From the NCBI RefSeq assembly GCF_000716875.1, contig NZ_JNWQ01000047.1, positions 1-53,938 of the forward strand: a DNA stretch of 53,938 nt, in the 5' to 3' direction. The stretch is from Streptomyces novaecaesareae (GTDB taxonomy: Bacteria > Actinomycetota > Actinomycetes > Streptomycetales > Streptomycetaceae). The position numbers and the translations under genes were made by a program. Shown here in pieces: positions 1-7,107 of this stretch. The notes under the pieces are model-generated. The model ran no database searches, was not told the origin of the DNA, and saw nothing but the letters and a program-made list of their open reading frames with translations. The number at the start of each line of letters is the position of its first letter. The first letter of the stretch is position 1.

Positions 1-126
1 GGTGTCGCCGCCGAGGCCCGCGATGCGGGTGCCCTCGATCGCGAGCCGGTCGCCCTCGACGACGCCGCCGGGCAGGACCAGGCGGGCGCCGGCCAGGGCA
101 GTACGGTCACGGTCCGCGGTGGTCAC
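1..126 (-). CDS. nagA: N-acetylglucosamine-6-phosphate deacetylase, N-terminal fragment
   Basis: This is the first 42 codons of a gene that leaves the window on the left. Translation from a GTG at 126-124 gives a short hydrophilic start followed by LAGARLVLPGG and then RLAIEGTRIAGLGG, the usual N-terminal beta-sandwich strands of NagA and related amidohydrolases. NagA deacetylates GlcNAc-6-phosphate in the cytoplasm, the step after the kinase encoded just upstream. The GTG overlaps the TGA of that kinase gene in a 4-nt GTGA overlap, so the two are co-transcribed and probably translationally coupled. The metal-binding and catalytic residues lie outside the window. The identification therefore rests on a short segment plus the nagK neighbour and the upstream DasR-type sites. 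Confidence 0.75.
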   Translation of the reverse strand, partial: MTTADRDRTALAGARLVLPGGVVEGDRLAIEGTRIAGLGGDT

Positions 127-1070
127 GCGGTCACCTCCAGGGAGAGCAGATCCCAGGCGAGCAGGCCTGCGCCCAGGGATGCGGCGGTGTCTTTGAGCAT
201 GGCGGGTACGACCTTCGGGGGCATCTGGAAGGTCAGGCGCTCGGTGACCGCCGTGCGCAGCGGAGTGAAGAGCGTGTCGCCGGCCTCGGCCAGCCCGCCG
301 CCGACGATCACCGTGGACGGGTCGAGCAGGCTCTGGGCGAGGATGATGCCGTCCGCCAGGGCGTCGACGGCCCGCTGCCAGACCGCGATCGCGCGGTCGT
401 CCCCGGCGTCCACCGCGGCGGCGCAGGATGCCGCGTCGGCGTCCGGGTCGCCGCCGGCCTCGGCCCAGGCACGGGAGACGGCGGAGGCGGAGGCGAGCGT
501 CTCCAGGCAGCCGCGGGCGCCGCAGCCGCACTGCGGGCCGCCCGGGCGGACCACGACGTGGCCGATCTCGCCGCCGTAGCCGTGCGCGCCGGCCTCGATC
601 CGGCCGTCGATGCCGATGGCGCCGGCGATGCCGGTGCCGAGGGCGATGAACAGGAAGCGGTCGACACCGCGGCCGGCGCCGAGCCGGCCCTCGGCCAGGC
701 CGCCCGAGCGCACGTCGTGGCCGAGGGCCACCGGCATGGCGCTGCCGTCGGGGCCGGCCAGGCGTTCGCCGAGGAGCTTGCGAAGGGGGAGGTCCCGCCA
801 GCCGAGGTTGGCGGAGAAGACCGCGATGCCGTTCCTCTCGTCGATCGTCCCCGGGACGGCCACGCCGGCCGCGAGCGGGGCGACGCCGAAGCGGCTGCGG
901 CCCTCGTCCGCCAGGTCGGTGGCGAAGTCGAGGATGGCGGCGACGACGGCGTCCGTGCCGTGCTCCCGCCCGGTCGGTCGGCGTGCCTCGAACAGCACGG
1001 AGCCGTCCTGGGCGAGCAGCGCGGCCTTCATGCCGGTGCCGCCTACATCGAGTGCGATGACGTGCTTCAC
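123..1070 (-). CDS. nagK: ROK-family N-acetylglucosamine kinase
   Basis: This 315-residue protein is a ROK-family sugar kinase. The phosphate-binding loop DVGGTGMK lies at residues 8-15. The catalytic HD pair is at about 118-119, in the place of the usual ND. GEIGH at 167-171 leads into the ROK zinc motif, with His171 and Cys181, Cys183 and Cys188 in the form CGCGARGC. ROK kinases phosphorylate hexoses at O6. Operon position directly before nagA, together with dre-like DasR sites upstream, makes GlcNAc the likely substrate, although glucose kinases of this family look much alike. The start is GTG with no Shine-Dalgarno. A GAAACT hexamer (1083-1078) sits 7 nt upstream, which suggests a leaderless transcript whose -35 region (about 1101-1106) lies inside the first dre site. 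Confidence 0.85.
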   Translation of the reverse strand: MKHVIALDVGGTGMKAALLAQDGSVLFEARRPTGREHGTDAVVAAILDFATDLADEGRSRFGVAPLAAGVAVPGTIDERNGIAVFSANLGWRDLPLRKLLGERLAGPDGSAMPVALGHDVRSGGLAEGRLGAGRGVDRFLFIALGTGIAGAIGIDGRIEAGAHGYGGEIGHVVVRPGGPQCGCGARGCLETLASASAVSRAWAEAGGDPDADAASCAAAVDAGDDRAIAVWQRAVDALADGIILAQSLLDPSTVIVGGGLAEAGDTLFTPLRTAVTERLTFQMPPKVVPAMLKDTAASLGAGLLAWDLLSLEVTA

Positions 1071-1097
1071 GGAGGACAGTTTCCCTTGGGTGGCAGA

Positions 1098-1113
1098 AGA
1101 GGTCTAGTCCAGT
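1098..1113. promoter_or_regulatory. dre-like DasR operator 1 (nagKA promoter)
   Basis: This 16-bp near-palindrome matches the dre consensus ACTGGTCTAGACCAGT at 13 of 16 positions and keeps the GGTCTAG core. DasR, the GntR-family GlcNAc-responsive repressor of Streptomyces, binds such sites. It overlaps the inferred -35 region of nagK. Confidence 0.75.
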
Positions 1114-1119
1114 TGTCGG

Positions 1120-1135
1120 ATTGGTCTGGTCCATA
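1120..1135. promoter_or_regulatory. dre-like DasR operator 2 (nagKA promoter)
   Basis: This second, weaker match (11 of 16 to ACTGGTCTAGACCAGT, with core GGTCTGGTCC) is centred 22 bp, about two helical turns, from the first. Tandem dre sites before nagKA are known in Streptomyces, and the face-to-face spacing supports cooperative binding. Confidence 0.65.
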
Positions 1136-1235
1136 CGGGGTGAGCTTTGTCGCAGCTGCGGGGGTGTGCGGGGCTTTGGGGCGGGGCGTACGGGGGGTGC
1201 CCCGGGGGTTGCCGGGCGGTGAACCGGGCGCCGGT

Positions 1236-1252
1236 GTTGCGCATCGTGCAAC
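1236..1252. promoter_or_regulatory. Inverted repeat GTTGC-N7-GCAAC
   Basis: A perfect 5-bp inverted repeat separated by 7 bp lies between nagK and the divergent binding-protein gene. Its size and the TTGC/GCAA half-sites resemble LacI- or ROK-type operators. No cognate regulator is encoded in the window. Confidence 0.35.
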
Positions 1253-1292
1253 GACCTCGGGCACTTCGATAACTACTGGGGCGGGGTGGGCC

Positions 1293-1308
1293 AGTGGTGT
1301 GGACCAGT
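1293..1308. promoter_or_regulatory. dre-like DasR operator 3 (binding-protein promoter)
   Basis: AGTGGTGTGGACCAGT matches the dre consensus at 13 of 16 positions with a complete GGACCAGT right half. It lies about 100 bp before the start of the divergent solute-binding protein, which places that gene in the DasR regulon with nagKA. Confidence 0.65.
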
Positions 1309-1393
1309 GGTCGGCGATTTTGACAGTGTGGCGCCTCCCCCTGCCGGATTCCCTCGTTCCGGCGGCAGTTCTTCCCCTAAGGCGGTACCCGCG

Positions 1394-2674
1394 TTGAACA
1401 GGCGCGTCCACGTTCCCACCCGTGTGCTCGGCAGTGTGCTGGCCGGAGCACTGGCACTCACCGCGGTCGGCGCGTGCAGCGGGCAGGGCGACGGGGCCGT
1501 CACCCTGAAACTGGTCGCCGCGGACTACGGGGAGAGCCCGGAGACCAACTCCCAGCACTACTGGGACGGGGTCGCCAGGGCCTTCGAGGCCGCCAACCCC
1601 CGGATCAAGGTCAGCGTCGAGGTGGACAGCTGGACGGAGATCGGCAAGAAGGTCGAGGACATGATCGCGGCCGGGAAGTCGCCGGACCTCCTGCAGACCG
1701 GCGGCTTCGCCGACCAGGTCGCCGCGGACCGGCTCTACCCGGCGTCGGACGTGCTCTCGGTGGACACCCAGGCGAACTTCCTGGACACCTTCGCGCACAC
1801 CGGGCAGGTGCTCGGGAAGCAGTACGGCATCCCGTTCGTCTCCTCGTCGCGGGTGCTCTTCTACAACAAGGCGATGTTCCGGCAGGCCGGGATCGCCCAG
1901 CCGCCGGCCACCTGGAACGAGCTGCGGCAGGACGCCGAGAAGATCAAGGCCAAGGTGCCCGGGGTCACCCCGTACGGGCTCCCGCTGGGGCCGGAGGAGG
2001 CGCCGGCGGAGTCCATGCTGTGGACGCTGAGCGGCGGCGGGAGCATCTCCGACGACGTGGGCAACTACACCATCGACAGCGTCCAGAACCAGGCGACGTT
2101 CAGCTGGCTGAAGGCCAACCTGGTGAGCACCGGGCTGACGTACCCGGACCCGGGGAAGATGAACCGCACCCCGGTGTTCCAGGACTTCGCGGCGGGGAAG
2201 GTCGCGATGCTCAACGGGCACCCGACGCTGCTGCGGATGGCCGCCGCGGGGAACATCGACTTCGGCACGGTGCCGATCCCGAAGAAGGACGGCATCGGGC
2301 GGACCGGGAGCCTCGGGGTCGCGGACTGGATGATGGCGTTCAAGGCGAACGGGCACAAGAACGAGATCAAGAAGTTCCTGGCGTTCGTCTACGGCAAGGA
2401 CAACCAGCTGAAGTTCGACGAGCAGTACAACCTGCTGCCGGTCACCCAGGACGCGTTCAACCAGATGTCGACCGACCCGAAGCACGCGGACCTCAAGCAG
2501 TTCGCCGTCGGGCTGACCAACGCGAGCTTCTACCCCTTCGGGGATCCGGCGTGGGGCCAGGTCAGCGCCCGGATCAAGGCGGGGATCGGGCAGGCGGTGA
2601 CGGGGGATCCCAAGCAGGTGCTCGGGGGGCTGCAGGACGCCGCGGTGAAGGACGCGGCGCAGGTCCGCAAGTAG
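1394..2674 (+). CDS. Sugar ABC transporter substrate-binding lipoprotein
   Basis: This 426-residue protein belongs to the family 1 extracellular solute-binding proteins. The TTG start at 1394 has an AAGG at 1379-1382. An in-frame GTG at 1424 is an alternative, and frames extending further upstream lack signal-peptide character. Residues 1-27 form a basic N-region and hydrophobic core ending in the lipobox VGAC with Cys28 as the lipidated residue, so the protein is anchored outside the membrane. The mature part has typical family features: an early YWDGVARAFEAANP helix, GKSPDLLQTGG, and a C-terminal NQMSTDPKHADLKQF segment. No permease or ATPase gene lies beside it, so it must use components encoded elsewhere (in Streptomyces often the shared ATPase MsiK). 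The dre site suggests an aminosugar or chito-oligosaccharide ligand, but that is inference. Confidence 0.85.
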   Translation: MNRRVHVPTRVLGSVLAGALALTAVGACSGQGDGAVTLKLVAADYGESPETNSQHYWDGVARAFEAANPRIKVSVEVDSWTEIGKKVEDMIAAGKSPDLLQTGGFADQVAADRLYPASDVLSVDTQANFLDTFAHTGQVLGKQYGIPFVSSSRVLFYNKAMFRQAGIAQPPATWNELRQDAEKIKAKVPGVTPYGLPLGPEEAPAESMLWTLSGGGSISDDVGNYTIDSVQNQATFSWLKANLVSTGLTYPDPGKMNRTPVFQDFAAGKVAMLNGHPTLLRMAAAGNIDFGTVPIPKKDGIGRTGSLGVADWMMAFKANGHKNEIKKFLAFVYGKDNQLKFDEQYNLLPVTQDAFNQMSTDPKHADLKQFAVGLTNASFYPFGDPAWGQVSARIKAGIGQAVTGDPKQVLGGLQDAAVKDAAQVRK

Positions 2675-2689
2675 CGGGCGCGCCGCGCA

Positions 2690-2717
2690 GGCCCGGTCCC
2701 GGGGGCGGGGCCGGGCC
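2690..2717. terminator. GC-rich hairpin between convergent genes
   Basis: Arms 2690-2700 and 2707-2717 pair over 11 bp with one G-U, around a 6-nt loop. It lies between the convergent stops of the lipoprotein and cupin genes and could serve both directions. No T-tract follows, which is normal in Streptomyces. Confidence 0.6.
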
Positions 2718-2724
2718 CCGGCAG

Positions 2725-3081
2725 TCAGGGGAGCGTGATGGCGTAGGCCTTGCGGAGCGTCTCGTGGACCGTCCAGGTGGTGCGGTCGCCCTCGCGCAGG
2801 ACCGCGCAGTCACCGGGGCCGACCTCCAGGGTCGGGCCGCCCTCGATCTCGATGGTGGCCCGGCCGCTGAGCACCACGAACATCTCGTCGGCCTCCACGT
2901 CGGTGACCACGCCCGGGGTGATCTGCCAGATGCCGCGCAGGTGACGGCCGTCGGCGGACTCGGCGAGGACCCGGCCGGTGACCTCGGGGGCGCCGGAGAC
3001 GATCTGGGACGGGTCGAGCGGGTCGGGTTCGAGCTCGGCGGCGGGGACGTGCAGGGCGAAGCTGGGCGTGGGCGTGGTCAT
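2725..3081 (-). CDS. Single-domain cupin protein
   Basis: This 118-residue protein is a one-domain cupin of the DUF861/cupin_3 type. The segment from about residue 50 reads GIWQITPGVVTDVEADEMFVV, then LSGRATIEIEGG, LEVGPGDCAVLREGD and TTWTVHETLRKAYAI, the strand pattern of the fold. Metal-binding histidines are largely missing: an Asp/Glu pair sits where the first His-x-His would be, so an enzymatic role is uncertain. Members include (S)-ureidoglycine aminohydrolase-like and EutQ-like proteins; I cannot assign a substrate. The ATG at 3081 has no Shine-Dalgarno, but TAACGT lies exactly 7 nt upstream, which suggests leaderless transcription. It converges with the sugar-binding lipoprotein gene. 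Confidence 0.75.
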   Translation of the reverse strand: MTTPTPSFALHVPAAELEPDPLDPSQIVSGAPEVTGRVLAESADGRHLRGIWQITPGVVTDVEADEMFVVLSGRATIEIEGGPTLEVGPGDCAVLREGDRTTWTVHETLRKAYAITLP

Positions 3082-3183
3082 GGGGGCGACGTTAGCGGGG
3101 GCCGGGCGGCGGTGGGCCGAGCAGTGTGTGTCGGGGTCGCGCGGGAGAATGACACTCCGTAGTGGCGGGCGGAGGCCTTCTCG

Positions 3184-3429
3184 ATGGGCGGAGGTGGGTC
3201 GGTGGGCGAGCTGAGTGAGCGGGACCGCGCGGTGCTGGCGCTGGAGGGGCGGCAGTGGCGTACGGCGGGGGCCAAGGAGCGGGCGATCCGGGAGGAGCTG
3301 GGGCTCTCCTCCACTCGGTACTACCAGCTGCTGAACGCGTTGTTGGACCGGCAGGAGGCCTTGGCGCACGCGCCCGTACTGGTGAACCGCCTGCGCAGGG
3401 TCCGGGCCGCCCGGCGCGAGGCCCGTTGA
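3184..3429 (+). CDS. DUF3263 helix-turn-helix-like protein
   Basis: This 81-residue basic protein belongs to the actinobacterial DUF3263 family. The conserved part starts at SERDRAVLALEGRQW, then GAKERAIREELGLSSTRYYQLLNALLD, a helix-turn-helix-like arrangement, and ends in an Arg/Ala-rich tail. DNA binding is plausible but not shown. The ATG at 3184 follows GGAGG at 3171-3175 with good spacing. A GTG at 3202 (GGAGG 3190-3194) would give a 75-residue form and is an equally good alternative. It lies 29 nt before otsB on the same strand, so the two may be co-transcribed. Confidence 0.8.
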   Translation: MGGGGSVGELSERDRAVLALEGRQWRTAGAKERAIREELGLSSTRYYQLLNALLDRQEALAHAPVLVNRLRRVRAARREAR

Positions 3430-3458
3430 GTCGGGCGTTCCGGGGCGGGGCCGGGGGT

Positions 3459-4310
3459 ATGGGCCCCGGTATGGGATTCGAAGAGACGTGGGTGCCGACG
3501 ACCGGGGCCGGACGGGACGGACTGCGGGCGATTCTGCGGGCGCCCCGGGACGCGGTGGTCGGGTTGGACTTCGACGGGACGCTGGCGCCGATCGTGGCGG
3601 ACCCGGCTCGGGCCAGGGCGCATCCGGGGGTGGCGGGGGCGTTGCGGGTGTTGGCGCCGGCGGTCGGGGCCGTGGTGGTGGTGACCGGGCGGCCGGCGGC
3701 GCTGGCCGTGGAGTACGGGGGGCTGGCTGGGGTGCCGGGCGTCGTGGTGCTGGGGCACTACGGGGCCGAGCGGTGGGAGGACGGCGAGGTGACGGCGCCG
3801 GAGGTGCACCCGGGGGTGGCGGGGGCGCGGGAGGTGTTGCCGGAGGTGTTGGCGCGCGTGGGGGCGCCCGAGGGCGTGTGGGTGGAGGACAAGGGGCGCT
3901 CGGTGGCGGTGCACACCCGGCGTACGGCGGCGCCCGAGGAGGCGCTGGAGTCGCTGCGGGCGCCGGTGGGGGAGCTGGCGGCCGAGTACGGGCTGGTGGT
4001 GGAGCCCGGGCGGTTGGTGCTGGAGCTGCGGCCACCGGGGGTGGACAAGGGGGCGGCGCTGACCGGGTTCCTGCGGGAGCGGGGGGCACGGTCGGTGCTC
4101 TACGCGGGGGACGACCTGGGGGACGTGGCGGCTTTCGCGGCCGTGGAGAAGCTGCGGGGTGAGGGCGTGGCCGGGCTGCTGGTGTGCAGCGGGGCCGTGG
4201 GGGACGCGCCCGTGCGTGAACTCGCCGACCGGGCGGACCTGGTGGTCCCGGGCCCGGCCGGCGTGGTGGAGCTGCTGGCGGCGCTGGGGGCGGCGCTCAC
4301 AGCGCGTTGA
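3459..4310 (+). CDS. otsB: Trehalose-6-phosphate phosphatase
   Basis: This 283-residue HAD-superfamily protein removes phosphate from trehalose-6-phosphate. Motif I, VGLDFDGTLAPI, supplies Asp37 and Asp39. VVVTGRP matches motif II, VDKGAAL supplies the motif III lysine, and YAGDDLGDVAAF is the acidic motif IV. The length fits OtsB. An ATG at 3471 (residue 5) is an alternative start; neither has a strong Shine-Dalgarno. It runs convergently into otsA on the opposite strand and the two stop codons overlap by 14 bp (4297-4310), so the pair is split into facing transcripts rather than one operon. With OtsA it makes the osmo- and desiccation-protectant trehalose in the cytoplasm. Confidence 0.9.
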   Translation: MGPGMGFEETWVPTTGAGRDGLRAILRAPRDAVVGLDFDGTLAPIVADPARARAHPGVAGALRVLAPAVGAVVVVTGRPAALAVEYGGLAGVPGVVVLGHYGAERWEDGEVTAPEVHPGVAGAREVLPEVLARVGAPEGVWVEDKGRSVAVHTRRTAAPEEALESLRAPVGELAAEYGLVVEPGRLVLELRPPGVDKGAALTGFLRERGARSVLYAGDDLGDVAAFAAVEKLRGEGVAGLLVCSGAVGDAPVRELADRADLVVPGPAGVVELLAALGAALTAR

Positions 4311-5763
4311 GCTGGTCCAGGAACCACTGTTGCGGGGGGAGGGCGGTGGCCGCCGCGGCGAGCCGCTTGGTGCGGTCGCTGCGTTCCCCCTCGGGCATGG
4401 TGAGGGCGGCGTGGAGGGCGTCGGCGGTGGCGATGACGTCGTACGGGTTGACCGTCAGGGCGTCGCCGGCGAGCTCCGCGTGGGCGCCGGCCTCCCGGGA
4501 GAGGACCAGCGCGCAGCCGTGGTCGGAGACCACGGGGATCTCCTTGGCCACCAGGTTCATGCCGTCCCGGATGGGGTTGACCAGGGCCACGTCGGCCAGC
4601 CGGTAGGCGGCGAGGGAGCGCGGGAAGTCGTCGTCGACGTGCAGGATCAGCGGCTGCCAGGTGGGGGTGGCGAACTCGGCGTTGATGGCGTCGGCCAGCT
4701 CTCGGACCGCGGCCGTGTAGGTGCGGTACTCGACCAGGTCGGTGCGGGACGGGTAGGCGAAGGCGATGTGGACCACCCGGTCGTGCCACTCGGGGCGGGT
4801 GCGGAGCAGGTGCCGGTAGGCCTGGAGGCCGCGGACGATGTTCTTGCTCAGCTCGGTGCGGTCGACCCGGACGATGGTGCGGCGGTCGCCGACGGCCTCG
4901 CGCAGGGCGGCGAGGCGCTCGTCCACGTCGGGGCGGTGGGCGCGCTCGCGCAGGAAGTCGGCGTCGGCGCCGAGGGCGTGCACGCCGAGCTGGGTGGTGC
5001 GGCCGTCGTGGGTGACGGTGAGCGCGTCGTGGTCGACGGTGGCGCCGAGGAGGTCCTGGCAGCAGGCGGCGAAGGCGCGGGCCCAGCGTTCGGTGAGGAA
5101 GCCGGCCCGGTCGGCGCCCAGGATGCCGGTGAGGACGGCGCGGGCGACGTCGTCGGGCAGCAGCCGGTAGTACTCGGGCGGGGCCCAGGGGGTGTGCGAG
5201 AAGTGGCCGATCCGCAGGTCGGGGCGGGCCGCGCGGAGCAGGGCCGGGGCCAGTGACAGGTGGTAGTCCTGGACGAGGACCGCGGCGTTCGGGGCGGCTT
5301 CGGCGGCCAGGGCCTCGGCGAAGGCGCTGTTGTAGGCCTGGTAGGCGGCCCATTCGGTGCGGAAGCCGGCGTCGAAGGCGGGTGCGGTGGGGGTCGCGTA
5401 GAGCAGGTGGTGGACGAACCAGAGGGTGGAGTTGGCGACGCCGTTGTAGGCGCGGGCGAAGGTCTCGGGGTCTATGTCCAGCATGCGGACGGCCTGTCCG
5501 CCGACGTCGTGGCCGGCCAGGTCGAGGCGGCCGTCGGGGGCTTCCCGGGCGGCTCTGCGGTCCGCGTCGCCGAGGGCCGCGCAGACCCAGACGGCGGTCG
5601 GGTCGTCGATCGCGGAGAGGCCGGAGACCAGGCCTCCGCCGCCGCGTCGGAGGGTCAGCGTGCCGTCGTCGGCGGTGCTGAACGACACCGGTCCCCGGTT
5701 GGAGGCCACCAGGACGGGGGCGGTGCCGGTCGCACTCGAACGTTCGGTCGTGAGATCGCCCAT
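4297..5763 (-). CDS. otsA: Trehalose-6-phosphate synthase (GT20)
   Basis: This 488-residue GT20 glycosyltransferase makes trehalose-6-phosphate from a nucleotide-glucose donor and glucose-6-phosphate. The N-terminal LVASNRGPVSF and GGGGLVSGL loop match the phosphate-binding region. VLVQDYHLSLAPALLR is the conserved DYHL segment. RVDRTELSKNIVRGLQAY carries the donor-binding Arg and Lys, and LVNPIRDGMNLVAKE is the family hallmark near the nucleotide site. I chose the ATG at 5763 because the open frame upstream has no homology. The gene lies 38 nt after gpgS on the same strand, so the two probably form an operon of compatible-solute synthesis. Its 3' end overlaps that of otsB by 14 bp. Confidence 0.92.
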   Translation of the reverse strand: MGDLTTERSSATGTAPVLVASNRGPVSFSTADDGTLTLRRGGGGLVSGLSAIDDPTAVWVCAALGDADRRAAREAPDGRLDLAGHDVGGQAVRMLDIDPETFARAYNGVANSTLWFVHHLLYATPTAPAFDAGFRTEWAAYQAYNSAFAEALAAEAAPNAAVLVQDYHLSLAPALLRAARPDLRIGHFSHTPWAPPEYYRLLPDDVARAVLTGILGADRAGFLTERWARAFAACCQDLLGATVDHDALTVTHDGRTTQLGVHALGADADFLRERAHRPDVDERLAALREAVGDRRTIVRVDRTELSKNIVRGLQAYRHLLRTRPEWHDRVVHIAFAYPSRTDLVEYRTYTAAVRELADAINAEFATPTWQPLILHVDDDFPRSLAAYRLADVALVNPIRDGMNLVAKEIPVVSDHGCALVLSREAGAHAELAGDALTVNPYDVIATADALHAALTMPEGERSDRTKRLAAAATALPPQQWFLDQLNAL

Positions 5764-5801
5764 GATGGGGATGTTGCCGGGGGGTCGGGACGGCAAACCC
5801 G

Positions 5802-6806
5802 TCAGTGCCGGGTCGCGTACTCCGGGACCGTGTGCATCGGGGGGCGTTCCAGGGCCGTCACCGGGTGGGTGTGCGCGGTGAACGCGCGCGTTTCCGGGTC
5901 CCGGGCGAACTGGGTGAGGAAGGGGTGGACGAGGTCGGCGGAGGCCTTGAGGCGGTGGGCGCGGGCGAGGCGTTCGAGGGCGGTGCGGTAGATGGTGGCG
6001 GCCATCCGGCCGAGGGCCTGGCCGTCCTGGTGGCGGTGGTGCCGGACGCCGACGTCCACCTGGGCCAGGGCGTCCAGACCGGCCAGTTCCAACGCGTCGA
6101 CCAGCAGGCCGAGTTCGACGCCGTAGCCGGTGGGGAAGGGCAGCCGTTCGAGCAGCGAGCGGCGGGCCGCGTACTCGCCGCCGAGGGGCTGGACGAAACC
6201 GGCGAGTTCCGGCCAGTGCAGGTTGAGCAGGGGGCGGGCGACGAGTTCGGTGACACGGCCGCCGCCGGCCGGGACGATGGCACCCGATTCGGTCTCCAGC
6301 GGGCGGTCGTACATGGCCTTGACCAGCTGGATGGACTCGTCGGTCAGCAGCGGGCCGATGATGCCGGAGACGAAGGCCGGGTCGAACTCGCGCAGGTCGG
6401 CGTCGACGAAGCAGACGATGTCGCCGTGGGTGACCAGCAGCGAGCGCCAGAGCACCTCGCCCTTGCCGGGGGCGGCGGGCAGCCGGGGCAGGATGGCGTC
6501 GCGGTGCTCCACCCGGGCGCCGGCCTCGGCGGCGACGGCGGCGGTGGCGTCGGTCGAGCCGGAGTCGACCACGACGAGCTCGTCGACGAGCGGGAGGCGC
6601 TCCATCAGCTCCCGGCGGACGGTGCGGACGATGTCGCCGACGGTGGCCTCCTCGTCCAGGGCGGGGAGGACGACGCTGACGGTGCGGCCGGTGCGTTCCT
6701 TGGCCGCGAGGAGGGCGTCGACCGGCCGGTCGGCCGCGCTCCAGGAGCGGCGGCGCAGCCAGGACTCCGCCTGCGGCAGGAGCTCGGGGGTCGGTTCGGC
6801 GGGCAC
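5802..6806 (-). CDS. gpgS: Glucosyl-3-phosphoglycerate synthase (GT81)
   Basis: This 334-residue GT-A fold glycosyltransferase matches GpgS. The N-terminal VSVVLPALDEEATVG segment is typical, ELVVVDSGSTDAT follows, and FVDADLREF holds the metal- and donor-binding acidic motif. The tail includes VGVRHHRHQDGQALGRMA. GpgS transfers glucose from NDP-glucose to 3-phosphoglycerate, giving glucosyl-3-phosphoglycerate, the precursor of glucosylglycerate or, in mycobacteria, of methylglucose lipopolysaccharide. The GTG at 6806 is supported by GAGGAGAC 7 nt upstream. No glucosyl-3-phosphoglycerate phosphatase gene lies beside it. Pairing with otsA suggests a role as a compatible solute under osmotic or nitrogen stress, which is inference from context. 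Confidence 0.88.
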   Translation of the reverse strand: MPAEPTPELLPQAESWLRRRSWSAADRPVDALLAAKERTGRTVSVVLPALDEEATVGDIVRTVRRELMERLPLVDELVVVDSGSTDATAAVAAEAGARVEHRDAILPRLPAAPGKGEVLWRSLLVTHGDIVCFVDADLREFDPAFVSGIIGPLLTDESIQLVKAMYDRPLETESGAIVPAGGGRVTELVARPLLNLHWPELAGFVQPLGGEYAARRSLLERLPFPTGYGVELGLLVDALELAGLDALAQVDVGVRHHRHQDGQALGRMAATIYRTALERLARAHRLKASADLVHPFLTQFARDPETRAFTAHTHPVTALERPPMHTVPEYATRH

Positions 6807-6871
6807 GGATGTCTCCTCGGCGAGGTCGGGTGGGACGGGCCATCTCGCGTGGCGGACGGTCCCGTTCGGGA

Positions 6872-6900
6872 TTGACGCCTTCGGATACAGTCTTCGTACA
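6872..6900 (+). promoter_or_regulatory. Candidate sigma-HrdB promoter for thrC leader
   Basis: TTGACG (6872-6877) is followed after 17 bp by CGTACA (6895-6900). This would start transcription about 50 nt before the SAM aptamer. The -10 match is mediocre. Confidence 0.35.
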
Positions 6901-6956
6901 GCGGTCGGACCTTTGCACGCCGGGGTCACCGCTGAGCAGCAACACAATTTCACAAG

Positions 6957-7088
6957 CTCATCCAGAGGGACTGAGGGAACGGCCCGTTGACGTCCCGGCA
7001 ACCTTCTCGCTCGGCTGTCGTCGACAGGCCCCGGCGGGACAGGTGCCAATTCCGGCCTGTGGCGCGACCGCGCCGCGGGGAAGATGAG
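6957..7088 (+). ncRNA. SAM-I (S-box) riboswitch upstream of thrC
   Basis: The leader carries the S-box core in order. P1 5' strand CTCATC (6957-6962) pairs with GATGAG (7083-7088). AGAGGGACTGAGGGAACGG follows, then GGCCCGTTGACGTCCCGG leading to GCAACC, with the kink-turn and pseudoknot elements, and finally AGGTGCCAATTCCGGCC. These are the near-invariant SAM-I signatures. P1 ends 2 nt before the GAGAGG (7091-7096) that serves thrC, and there is no room for a terminator hairpin, so control is more likely at translation initiation. SAM-I switches normally turn off methionine genes. The sign of control at thrC cannot be read from the sequence. Confidence 0.9.
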
Positions 7089-7107
7089 GAGAGAGGCCTC
7101 CGCCATC

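Noticed and set aside
3500..4300. Antisense and second-frame ORFs over otsB rich in Gly/Arg/Ala
   Set aside because: They show no domain, and their composition is that expected from codon-position GC bias.
4297..6945. 882-residue minus-strand frame covering otsA and gpgS
   Set aside because: Only the segment from 5763 to 4297 has OtsA homology; the upstream part is a low-complexity Arg/Pro/Ala shadow of gpgS.
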